Position numbers and translations under genes: made by a program
Assembly: GCF_010499255.1 (NCBI RefSeq)
Contig: NZ_JAAGRN010000005.1
Span: 283,772 to 347,771 of the forward strand
DNA length: 64,000 nucleotides
Source of the DNA: Sheuella amnicola
Lineage (GTDB): Bacteria > Pseudomonadota > Gammaproteobacteria > Burkholderiales > Burkholderiaceae_B
Reading direction: 5' to 3'
Notes under the pieces: model-generated
Seen by the model: only the letters and a program-made list of their open reading frames with translations
The model's database searches: none
Told to the model about the DNA's origin: nothing
Shown here: positions 27,027 through 35,253 of the stretch, in pieces
Position numbering within the stretch: position 1 is the first letter of the stretch
Layout: each line of letters begins with the position of its first letter

Positions 27027-28177
27027 TGATTGACGCGTGAAACACGCTGATAGGTTTGTACGATATAGCGCCAAGTCTCGCTCGCGCAACGCGACCAGGA
27101 ATAAGATTCTGACAGCTTTCTGGCACGAGCGGCTAAATGCGCACGCTTGGCTGGGTCATCAATCAGCGTCTTAAGCGCCTGTGCGATTGAAGCATCGTCC
27201 CTTGGATTGAAATACTCGCCGCCATCCTGCAAAGTTTCGGGCAGACTACTTTGGTTGGAGCAAGCAATCGGCACTCCAACAGCCATCGCTTCAAGTAGTG
27301 ATATTCCAAAGGTTTCGCAACCAGAAGCGAAGATAAAAATATCTGCCGCAGCAATCCTTCGGGGAATTTCTTCGTGCGGCAAAAACTCAAGGACCTCAAC
27401 AAACTGATGATCGGGATCTGAAATTTCAATTTGTCTGGCCAGGCGCTGACGGGCACGCAGCCCCCCACCACCGAGCAAGGTCAACGTCACGTCCAGACCT
27501 TGATCGCGCAGACGCTTGATCGCCTGAACAACCACCCACTGATGCTTGTACTCAAGAATTGGCGAAACATACAGGCAGTGAATCGGTCGCTGGTTCTGCT
27601 CAGGCCACGTGCTGGTCACGGGTGATTGCTTGAAAACCTCGCCAACACCGTGTGGGATCACTGTATAGGCGGGAAGATTCCCGCTGTAGAGCTGAATTCG
27701 GGTCGCGGCATGCTGGGTCAGAAAAATCGAGGCATCAGCGAACTTAAAAGCGCGCTTCTGAACTTCAAGAATGAAGGCCTGTCGCAAGCGATCTTTAGAA
27801 AATCCGTACAAAGGCATAATCCCTTCTTCGTAGGGAAGCATGTTCTGGCTGAGCGCAACCATCGGACTAAACCGACAAACCGTACTGGCATCAGCAGAAA
27901 AAAGAATCTGGCAACCAGCCTGCTTGATTTCTTTTTCAAGCTGGATCGCCTGCCAGAGCAATTGGCGCGGCAAAGAGGCCTCTGTTTCAGGCGGATGATG
28001 CTTAATCAGCCAAGGCTTATCGGGAACCGCGTCCAACAGCTTTTGGTAGGACCACAAATGAATCTCTGCGATTCCGAAGAGATCGATCCGCTCTAGATCG
28101 AGAATGCCAATCAGGTGTGCAACACCTCCGCCCGACCGGACGCGCGAGGCATCGACGGCGACCTTTAACTTAACCAT
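27023..28177 (-). CDS. GT4 family glycosyltransferase
   Basis: 384 residues with GT-B fold. The N-terminal acceptor half contains A-S-R-V-R-S-G-G-G-V. The donor half holds L-Y-V-S-P-I-L-E-Y-K-H and the E-x7-E region in A-S-G-C-E-T-F-G-I-S-L-L-E-A, typical of retaining GT4 enzymes. It overlaps both neighbours (eight bases upstream, ATGA downstream). Probably adds one sugar of the repeat on the cytoplasmic face. Confidence 0.85.
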   Translation of the reverse strand: MVKLKVAVDASRVRSGGGVAHLIGILDLERIDLFGIAEIHLWSYQKLLDAVPDKPWLIKHHPPETEASLPRQLLWQAIQLEKEIKQAGCQILFSADASTVCRFSPMVALSQNMLPYEEGIMPLYGFSKDRLRQAFILEVQKRAFKFADASIFLTQHAATRIQLYSGNLPAYTVIPHGVGEVFKQSPVTSTWPEQNQRPIHCLYVSPILEYKHQWVVVQAIKRLRDQGLDVTLTLLGGGGLRARQRLARQIEISDPDHQFVEVLEFLPHEEIPRRIAAADIFIFASGCETFGISLLEAMAVGVPIACSNQSSLPETLQDGGEYFNPRDDASIAQALKTLIDDPAKRAHLAARARKLSESYSWSRCASETWRYIVQTYQRVSRVNQ

Positions 28178-29258
28178 TCAGTCCTGCCCTGTTTTGCGCA
28201 GCCATCAAACTCGCGGCACTGATCTCTGGATTAATGTGAGCACCTAACTTGGCGCTCACCCGCCCCATCTCTAGAAGTTGCTCCGTCGTAATCGTTGCAA
28301 TCTGGTGCATGTGCAAGGCGAGTTGCTCGGGTGAGTTCTGATGAAACGTGTAGCCATTCAGTCCATCAATCAAGAACTGAGGACGGGCGCCAACAAATTC
28401 AGACAAGATCAAAGGCAGCCCCGCGGTCGCAAACTCATGCACAACCACTCCCCAGGGATCTTCTCGACTGGGCAAAACAAAAGCACCCGCGTTCTGAGCC
28501 TGTTCAACCAAGTCGGCTTGTGATGAAAACGCTTTTAACGTGATTGCTTCCGGATTTTGCTGTTGCGCACTTTCAAGCAAATTTGCCATTGGACCGTTAC
28601 CAATACAGGTCAACGTCCAGTCACCACGGTATTGCGTGCGATAAAGTGTAAAAGCCTCAAGCAGGATATCAATCCCTTTAGTCTGAGCGAAACGTCCAAC
28701 ATATAAAAAATTCTTCGGGTAGTTGACTTGCTTGTCATGCTGCAAACTTTCGGCCGCATGCTTAAACAAACGTGAATTCCCGGAGAGCAAGTTACATAAA
28801 ATCTCATTTTTGCTAAAACCAATGCGAGCAGCATATTCATACTGCATCGGACCTGGTACTAAAGCATACGAAAAATAGCGTTTTTTATAAATCCATTTGA
28901 TCAGGCGCGAACCAATCTGCTGCCGTAATGAGCCGGTCCACTGCGTATCCAGTCCGACAACGATGGGCGTCCCCAGCGCTTTTAACTTTTGAATGACCGG
29001 TAAATAACCCTTGTCCATCCAGCCCGACACATAAACTAAATCGGGTGATAACGATTCTGCAAAATCCAGCAATCCCTGCTGCGTGAAGGACGAGCGTTCA
29101 TGATATTTCACACCGGATGCGGGGTCAGGTACAAAGGGGGTCAATTTGTTCTGATTCCAGTGCACGACATCGACAGATGCGTCGTAGTGCGAAACAAGCC
29201 GTTCAAAAATCGGCAAGTTATAGCCCATCACTTCGGTGTAAAGATAAAGGACTTTCAT
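28170..29258 (-). CDS. GT4 family glycosyltransferase
   Basis: 362 residues. The C-terminal donor domain shows F-L-Y-V-G-R-F-A-Q-T-K-G-I (GT4 entry motif) and P-S-R-E-D-P-W-G-V-V-V-H-E-F, the E-x7-E site. The N-terminal half is a less conserved acceptor domain with V-Y-V-S-G-W-M-D. Located in the run of three consecutive GT4 genes, four bases after its upstream neighbour. Soluble or peripheral. Specificity unknown. Confidence 0.85.
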   Translation of the reverse strand: MKVLYLYTEVMGYNLPIFERLVSHYDASVDVVHWNQNKLTPFVPDPASGVKYHERSSFTQQGLLDFAESLSPDLVYVSGWMDKGYLPVIQKLKALGTPIVVGLDTQWTGSLRQQIGSRLIKWIYKKRYFSYALVPGPMQYEYAARIGFSKNEILCNLLSGNSRLFKHAAESLQHDKQVNYPKNFLYVGRFAQTKGIDILLEAFTLYRTQYRGDWTLTCIGNGPMANLLESAQQQNPEAITLKAFSSQADLVEQAQNAGAFVLPSREDPWGVVVHEFATAGLPLILSEFVGARPQFLIDGLNGYTFHQNSPEQLALHMHQIATITTEQLLEMGRVSAKLGAHINPEISAASLMAAQNRAGLNG

Positions 29259-29262
29259 CTGT

Positions 29263-30411
29263 TCAATCCGTACCGCTTGAAAAAATCAACTCTTTATAGA
29301 CACGCAAGGTTTCTTGCGCGCAGCGCTGCCAGGTGAACTCTTTCAGTCTGGCCTGTCCTTTTTGACGCAACTCATCCGCACGTTCCGTTGAAAAAAGCAC
29401 CCGCTCAAGTGCGAAGGTCATTGCATCGATGCTTTCAGGATCAAAAAATTCTGCTGCTGAACCGATCACCTCCGGCATTGAACTGCGATGACTGCTCACC
29501 ACAGGACAATTGTGCGCCATCGCCTCGAGTGGTGGCAAACCAAAGCCCTCATAAGTTGAAGGATAAACAAACGCGGCCGCTTCTGAATAAAGCCGGCTTA
29601 ATTCCTGATCGCTTCCTGCCTGTTGCCTGATCTGCGACGGAGCAAAACCAAGCTGCTGAATCAGTGCTTGCTCTTGTTCTGAAAAAGCATCGCCTCCGAA
29701 GGCAATCAAATCAAATTCATGTCTGATTTGAGAAGAAGCCGCGATAGCCTTGACCAGTCGTGCGAAATTCTTATATCCACCTCGCAAACCTACATAGAGT
29801 AAATACGGACGAGGATGATTTTGGACCGCCACAGGATTTGTCTGAGCAAACTGTGGCACATCACATCCAAGGTGGATCACAGAGGTTTTTTGTTTAGGTA
29901 TATTAAATAATCGCAACAAATCCTGTCTGGTGTGTTCTGAAATACAAATCACATGATCCGCCCGACTAACTGCTGCGAATTTAGCGCTTACTTCTAAGTC
30001 AGTCGCTGCTTCTTTTTTTGCTTCCAGTTCAAGTTCGCTAATCATGTCAAAAACAGTAACAACACGCGGACACGCTGCTTTAGCCCCAGAGACTAAAGGC
30101 GCCGGACCCGTTGCCTTGAACGAAAAGTAAGTCTCATGAACGACGTCCGGCTGCCAAGCGCGCATCAATGGACTCGACAGCATCGCATTCGCACCAACGA
30201 ACAAGCCTGCAATCTTAGGAGGATAGTCGTTGACGGGATAACCGTGCACTAAAGCTTTAGACAGCGCTTTTAAATACTGATTACGATAGAAAGGCGCAAA
30301 GATCCCCACTTGCTGTGTCAAAGCAAGCTCTTCTGCGAGACGACAAAAATAGCGAGAGATTCCTCCCGTTTTTTGAAGACAAAATGCCTGGTGATCGTAT
30401 GCAATACGCAT
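29263..30411 (-). CDS. GT4 family glycosyltransferase (mannosyltransferase-like)
   Basis: 382 residues. M-R-I-A-Y-D-H-Q-A-F and T-G-G-I-S-R-Y-F open the acceptor domain in the manner of the GT4 mannosyl- and rhamnosyltransferase group. The donor domain has Y-L-L-Y-V-G-L-R-G-G-Y-K-N and P-S-T-Y-E-G-F-G-L-P-P-L-E-A with both catalytic-region glutamates. It lies five bases downstream of the GT-A gene. GDP-mannose-derived donors are available in this locus, so a mannose or rhamnose transfer is possible (inference). Confidence 0.86.
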   Translation of the reverse strand: MRIAYDHQAFCLQKTGGISRYFCRLAEELALTQQVGIFAPFYRNQYLKALSKALVHGYPVNDYPPKIAGLFVGANAMLSSPLMRAWQPDVVHETYFSFKATGPAPLVSGAKAACPRVVTVFDMISELELEAKKEAATDLEVSAKFAAVSRADHVICISEHTRQDLLRLFNIPKQKTSVIHLGCDVPQFAQTNPVAVQNHPRPYLLYVGLRGGYKNFARLVKAIAASSQIRHEFDLIAFGGDAFSEQEQALIQQLGFAPSQIRQQAGSDQELSRLYSEAAAFVYPSTYEGFGLPPLEAMAHNCPVVSSHRSSMPEVIGSAAEFFDPESIDAMTFALERVLFSTERADELRQKGQARLKEFTWQRCAQETLRVYKELIFSSGTD

Positions 30412-30416
30412 TGCAG

Positions 30417-31334
30417 TTATCTTTTCAGTAACTTTCTGAGTTTGCGCAATTGCCTTTCAACGAAGGAGGGTGCGATCTGATCATCCGAAATAAACTGATC
30501 CCCATTAGGATCTGGCAAAACAAAATCGGGATGGACCAACGGAAACTGCATCGCCTGCGTCGGCATATTGGCGTGTATTCCGATTGCATGTGTATGCGTC
30601 GCGCCGGGACCGAAACCAATATTTGAAATCAGATTCACATTCGGTACGATTTGCAGCATGCCATTAATCAGTGCGGCAAATGTCCACTGGCAATCCCAGG
30701 TATCTAAGGATCCATCATGAACGGCATTGAAAGAATGGCGCCAGTAAGCCTGCTCGCCTGGTTTATTAAAAAAAGCCTCTAGCCAACCTTGCTCTCGAAA
30801 GGTTGGCCACAGCTTCATTTCGCGGTCATAGCGTTGCCACGCACGACGCCAGGTCGCCCAACCCCAAATATGGGTATACCGCGAAAAGTAATAACTCCCC
30901 GTGCCCCGCGTCCTGCCAAACTGGAGATTGCCTCCCGACACCATTCCGACTCGCTCGTTATCACGATATCGCGTCAGCATTTCTTCACAAAATCTGAAAA
31001 AACTGTGTTCAGGCAAGCAGTCGTCTTCGAGAATGATGGCTTCTTCGACTTGCTCAAAAATCCAGTCGATTCCACTTGATACACGCATTTTGCAACCCAT
31101 ATTGGTCGTCGCGAAATGTGTGATGACCTCACACTCCCAATCTACCTTTTGAATGATGGCGCGAGTCTGTGCGCATTTCTCAGCCTCTCCTGGCCGGTTG
31201 TCGCGCGGACCGTCAGCCACCACCAGTAATTTGGGCGGTTTGGCCTGAGCGATCGCATCAAACACGCGTTGAGTCGTATCGGGTCGATTAAAAATCAGTA
31301 GGGCAACTGGCGTGTTGAGCTTGAAATCCGGCAT
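30417..31334 (-). CDS. GT-A glycosyltransferase, locus-expanded paralogue
   Basis: 305 residues. I-F-N-R-P-D at 14-19, V-A-D-G-P-R-D at 39-45, I-L-E-D-D-C-L-P at 101-108 (metal-binding acidic site) and W-G-W-A-T-W-R-R-A-W at 157-166, then N-L-I-S-N-I-G-F-G-P-G-A-T-H-T. The same landmarks occur in the genes at 37225-38202 and 41345-42283 and in the first half of the fusion at 10969-12714, so one transferase family has been multiplied here. It sits between GT4 genes and the GT-B-like pair. Specificity unknown. Confidence 0.78.
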   Translation of the reverse strand: MPDFKLNTPVALLIFNRPDTTQRVFDAIAQAKPPKLLVVADGPRDNRPGEAEKCAQTRAIIQKVDWECEVITHFATTNMGCKMRVSSGIDWIFEQVEEAIILEDDCLPEHSFFRFCEEMLTRYRDNERVGMVSGGNLQFGRTRGTGSYYFSRYTHIWGWATWRRAWQRYDREMKLWPTFREQGWLEAFFNKPGEQAYWRHSFNAVHDGSLDTWDCQWTFAALINGMLQIVPNVNLISNIGFGPGATHTHAIGIHANMPTQAMQFPLVHPDFVLPDPNGDQFISDDQIAPSFVERQLRKLRKLLKR

Positions 31335-31343
31335 ACGGCCTCG

Positions 31344-32690
31344 TTATTTTTGATTCGCTTCAGCTGTGATGCATTTCTGAATAAAAGATACCAATCTGTC
31401 CTGAACAGCTCGCGGGCTGACGTCCTGACGATAGGCTTCAAAATTGTTCGCAAGATCTGGCAAATGCTCGAGCGCTTCAAGTCCTTTGAGCATTGAGCGT
31501 GGATCATCTTGTTTTACTGCAAGCCCAATTCCATATTGTTGCACTCTGGTCGCCATTAAGGTGTCTTCAGTCACAAGAATCGTTTTTTCAAAATAAGCGG
31601 CCTTAGACAGCATGTTGCTACTACGACCAAAGTCACGATAAACAGCATAGATCACATCAGACAGAAAAATAATCTCATTAAACGACCGTTCATCGGGCAG
31701 ATACTCTGACCAGATAAGCAGATTTTCAGGGAATTGGGCCTGAACTCTGCTCAACGCCTCATCATCTTCTGTCATCAGATTGTTTTTATTGATCCGTCCG
31801 ATTTGTACAAAAAACCATTTGTCAGCATCCGCTAGTGCAACCAATTCAAGCCAGCGAGCAAGATTTTTTTGCTTGCCAATCGATCCGCCCAGAAAAACGA
31901 TCTTTCTGCCTCGCGCGCGACGTTTAATCTGCTCTGCGAGAGCACTCGCCTTTTCAGGAAGGGCTGTCTCGGTGATGTCAGGTAAAAATTCAAAGTTTCG
32001 TCCTGGCATCCTTTGCTGATATTGAAGACGAACCGCCTCATCCAAAAACAAGGTGCCTTTGTAATTTTGCAACTGATAATAGGCCTCAACAGGCTCAGTA
32101 CGAGGCGTGATGCATAACCCCATCCAGGGCAGGTTGTCTTTGAGACTAAAGTTCCGCCAACTTGTGAGGTCTGGCGAATACGCATCCACATACATGTTCA
32201 ACACCCCGGCAATGTTGTCAGGATATTGTTCAATCAGTTGATTGACGCGATGACAAAACAGCTGTGGATCCAAATGTGTTGCGCTCGAGGGCGGATTGCT
32301 CATGATAACGGCTTGGGGTCCGCTATTTTTTCCCGAGTAGATTTGATGCAATAACTCAAAAATACGCTGAACAACCTTGAGCAACCATAACGGCAATAAT
32401 TCGCCCTTTTGGCTTTGCTGAAAGCGTCTTGCATCACAATACGCATTCCATCTTTGCCAGAGTTGCCGCAATCGTGACCGTAGGCTCAGAGGCTTGTTCT
32501 CGATACCAAGTACGGTCAAGCCTTTCATAGAACATTTTTTTTGAGCCAGCTTTTGCTCAAGCCCCTTAGGATCGTTTGTTACGGCGATGACAGAGCAACC
32601 CGCTTGAAGCAGTAAATCGATAAACATGGCATGCCAAGAGTCAAGATGCCCTTCGTTTGATATTGGGTTAAAAACGATCAGTTGTTTCAT
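31344..32690 (-). CDS. Unrecognised GT-B-like protein, twin of the gene at 34006-35253
   Basis: 448 residues. I do not recognise a named family. It starts with V-F-N-P-I-S-N-E-G-H-L-D-S-W. Later motifs shared with its twin are F-L-P-D-I-T-E, F-L-G-G-S-I-G-K-x-K-N-L-A-R-W, Y-L-P-D-E-R-S-F-N-E-I-I, S-S-N-M-L-S-K-A-A and Y-G-I-G-L-A-V. The order (acceptor-like first half; F-L-G-G, then a late S-D-V, S-S-N and Gly-rich helix) resembles a GT-B donor domain without the usual E-x7-E. It lies among glycosyltransferases, so a sugar transferase is the likely role. Compared with the twin it has an insertion in the 100-140 region. Confidence 0.6.
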   Translation of the reverse strand: MKQLIVFNPISNEGHLDSWHAMFIDLLLQAGCSVIAVTNDPKGLEQKLAQKKCSMKGLTVLGIENKPLSLRSRLRQLWQRWNAYCDARRFQQSQKGELLPLWLLKVVQRIFELLHQIYSGKNSGPQAVIMSNPPSSATHLDPQLFCHRVNQLIEQYPDNIAGVLNMYVDAYSPDLTSWRNFSLKDNLPWMGLCITPRTEPVEAYYQLQNYKGTLFLDEAVRLQYQQRMPGRNFEFLPDITETALPEKASALAEQIKRRARGRKIVFLGGSIGKQKNLARWLELVALADADKWFFVQIGRINKNNLMTEDDEALSRVQAQFPENLLIWSEYLPDERSFNEIIFLSDVIYAVYRDFGRSSNMLSKAAYFEKTILVTEDTLMATRVQQYGIGLAVKQDDPRSMLKGLEALEHLPDLANNFEAYRQDVSPRAVQDRLVSFIQKCITAEANQK

Positions 32691-32692
32691 TT

Positions 32693-34009
32693 TTATTTGC
32701 GACTCGTGCTTACTTTGCCAGACTGCTGACGCGCCGCTTCATAAACATTCAGATATTGCGCAACGATCACCTCTGGCGAATAACGGTCTAACGCGAGTTG
32801 CCTGGATGACTGAGACAGTGATTGCCAACGCTCTTGATCTTCAAGCAACCACAAGATGCCTTGAGCAAGCTGATCCGTATCGAAGGCGGGAGCTAGCCAG
32901 CCATTTTTCTGTTGCTGCACAATATCAGGCAAGCCACCAATATTAAAAGCGGCGACCGGTGTACCGCAGGCATTTGCTTCCACTGCCGTATTGGGTAAGT
33001 TATCCTGCCTTGACGGCACCGCCATGACATCGGCCGCCGAATAAATCAGTGCCATGATGTGATCATCGCGCACGGGACCAAGCCAATGTACGGGACAGGG
33101 CCATGGTTCGACACCTGCAGGTTGATATTGACCAAAAATCAATAGTTCAATTTGCTCAGACGGATTTTCTGCAGGCTTTCGATCTTTCTGAGACTGTTCG
33201 TACGCGATTTTTTCCATCGCACGCTTGAGCAAATCTTCACCTTTCAGATGCGGCATACCTCCTGCCGATCCCGACAGTACATATTTTTTGTTTGGATCCA
33301 GACCAAGCGAAGCACGCGCAAAGGCCTTGGGGTAAGGGCGCCATAGATGCTGCATTTCTAAGGGATTAGGAATTACATGCACTGGTGTCTCTTGAAACAA
33401 GACACTGTCTCGGACACAACCAGCCATCCAGTGGCCTGGTGTCACCAACTGAAACTTCTGCTGCGCCCAAGCCGCACGCTTCAATTCCCATGCCTGTCGA
33501 TTCAAATCCGGACCGGCTTCACCTGCGGGTCGATTTCCGGCTAAATATCCTTGGCGAAAGCGCGATGTCGGCTCGTCCGGCGCAACATGCTCACCGCCAC
33601 AAAAAGCCCACATATCGTGCAGCGTCCAGACAAGAGGCTTGGTCAGCTTACCAATATCTTGAATCGAAAGAAAGTTCACAATCCAGTGCAGATTCAGCAC
33701 ATCAGCCTGACTTTGATTGAGCTCTTGGACTAAACCTGCGCTGACTTGTCCGAAGGAGTGCATAATCGGATTATCAGTTTTAAAGCTGCGCGTCGAATAT
33801 TCACGCCACTTCGTTTGCAGGCGATTTTTTATTTTCTCTTCTAGACTACGCGGCGCACGTCCCGCGACCACTCGATCATTTGCAGTTTGATGCCTCAGCA
33901 CGCGCATCGTGCTTTCAACGTCTGTCAGAGAACACGCAACATGCAGACGATATGCCGCACGCGACGCACCGCCGCTGAAATCATCAGTCGAAAGCTGGGT
34001 GACTTTCAT
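32693..34009 (-). CDS. GT4 family glycosyltransferase
   Basis: 438 residues. The start S-T-D-D-F-S-G-G-A-S-R-A-A-Y is the acceptor-side opening of a GT4 subgroup found in exopolysaccharide loci. The middle contains W-T-L-H-D-M-W-A-F-C-G-G. The donor domain has P-S-R-Q-D-N-L-P-N-T-A-V-E-A, a version of the E-x7-E region with Asn-Pro-Asn typical of this subgroup. It overlaps its upstream neighbour by ATGA and separates the two GT-B-like twins. Cytoplasmic or peripheral. Confidence 0.85.
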   Translation of the reverse strand: MKVTQLSTDDFSGGASRAAYRLHVACSLTDVESTMRVLRHQTANDRVVAGRAPRSLEEKIKNRLQTKWREYSTRSFKTDNPIMHSFGQVSAGLVQELNQSQADVLNLHWIVNFLSIQDIGKLTKPLVWTLHDMWAFCGGEHVAPDEPTSRFRQGYLAGNRPAGEAGPDLNRQAWELKRAAWAQQKFQLVTPGHWMAGCVRDSVLFQETPVHVIPNPLEMQHLWRPYPKAFARASLGLDPNKKYVLSGSAGGMPHLKGEDLLKRAMEKIAYEQSQKDRKPAENPSEQIELLIFGQYQPAGVEPWPCPVHWLGPVRDDHIMALIYSAADVMAVPSRQDNLPNTAVEANACGTPVAAFNIGGLPDIVQQQKNGWLAPAFDTDQLAQGILWLLEDQERWQSLSQSSRQLALDRYSPEVIVAQYLNVYEAARQQSGKVSTSRK

Positions 34010-35253
34010 GAACGATCCTCGACGCGCTGGTTCAAACCATTCTTTAGATAATTCACAAACCGGTGCTGAAGCGCCTCAATACTAAAATCATTTCGATAGG
34101 ATCGGAAGCGATCACGCATCTGCGCGATTTGTTCATCGCGGACGAGCATCTCGAGAGCTGCCTGCATTTGCGCGACATCGTCTTCCGGTACTGCAAGCCC
34201 AATTCCATAGGAAGTCACACGCTGGCCCATTAAATAATCTTTTGCAACCAGAATCGGTCGGTCAAATGCGGCCGCTTTCCCCGGCATATTGCTACTGATT
34301 CTAAAATTGCGATAGACCGCAAACAACACGTCCGACAATTGAATGATTTCATTAAAGGTTTTTTCGTCGGGTAAATATGCGGGATGGATAAACAGATTTT
34401 CTGGCATATCCTGCATGACGCGCTGACGAGCAGCGATATCTTCTGGCGTCAGGCTGTTCAGGTGTACTTCGCCAATCTGCAAAAAAAACCATTTCGCCGG
34501 GTCCGCGCGCTGAATTAATGCATACCAGCGAGCAAGATTTTTTCCGCCGCCAATCGTTCCACCAAGAAAAACGGTTTTTCGACCTTTCGCAAGCGCTTTG
34601 ATTTTTTGTGCGATATCGCTTGGTTGCGAAGGCAATGCTGACTCAGTGATATCCGGTAAATATTCAAACGTCTTTTTCGGCAGGCTTGCGCGGTATTGCT
34701 CGCAAATACTTTCGTCAAGAAAACACATCCCGAACAGAGAAGGGCTTCGGTAGTAGGCCTCTGTCGGATCTTGCCTTGGCACAAATCGAATTCCAGACCA
34801 AGGAAGTTGGCAGATGGCATCAAACGCTTGCCAACTCGTCGCATCCGTTCTGTACAAATCCATGTACATGTTGAAGACAACCTCAGGCTGCCACTTTGTC
34901 TGTTTTAGTGCCTTTTTCACTCGCAGCGCAAACTCAAGAGGCTTCAGATAATTCGCTTCAGGATCATCCTGGCTGAGTGTCTTTTGCTGCTTAAAAAGCC
35001 GCTTCACGCGCCCAAGTATCCTCTGCACAAATGATCTACGTAACGCGTCCCACGGAAGAATCTGCAATGAAGAGCAAGCCGCCAAACCTTTGTCTGTTAA
35101 ACGCACTCGCAAATCATCTACATCGGGAGTGAGCGCAATGACGCGCCAGCCCTCCTGAAGCAAGAATGAAACGAACAAGGCGTTCCATGAGTCAAGATGA
35201 CCATGTCCGGAAATCGGGTTGTAAACGAGAATGCACGGACCGGATGGCTTCAT
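34006..35253 (-). CDS. Unrecognised GT-B-like protein, twin of the gene at 31344-32690
   Basis: 415 residues sharing with its twin Y-N-P-I-S-G-H-G-H-L-D-S-W, F-L-P-D-I-T-E-S-A-L-P, F-L-G-G-T-I-G-G-G-K-N-L-A-R-W, Y-L-P-D-E-K-T-F-N-E-I-I-Q-L-S-D, S-S-N-M-P-G-K-A-A and Y-G-I-G-L-A-V, in the same order. Predicted soluble. The start overlaps the asparagine synthetase stop (ATGA) and the stop overlaps the GT4 gene, so it is inside a tightly coupled run. Function is not known to me. A glycosyltransferase acting on the same glycan as its twin is an inference from neighbours and overall layout. Confidence 0.6.
   Translation of the reverse strand: MKPSGPCILVYNPISGHGHLDSWNALFVSFLLQEGWRVIALTPDVDDLRVRLTDKGLAACSSLQILPWDALRRSFVQRILGRVKRLFKQQKTLSQDDPEANYLKPLEFALRVKKALKQTKWQPEVVFNMYMDLYRTDATSWQAFDAICQLPWSGIRFVPRQDPTEAYYRSPSLFGMCFLDESICEQYRASLPKKTFEYLPDITESALPSQPSDIAQKIKALAKGRKTVFLGGTIGGGKNLARWYALIQRADPAKWFFLQIGEVHLNSLTPEDIAARQRVMQDMPENLFIHPAYLPDEKTFNEIIQLSDVLFAVYRNFRISSNMPGKAAAFDRPILVAKDYLMGQRVTSYGIGLAVPEDDVAQMQAALEMLVRDEQIAQMRDRFRSYRNDFSIEALQHRFVNYLKNGLNQRVEDRS

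Noticed and set aside
27626..28096. Open frame of 156 codons on the plus strand
   Set aside because: Antisense to a GT4 gene with intact motifs; no ribosome site or domain seen.
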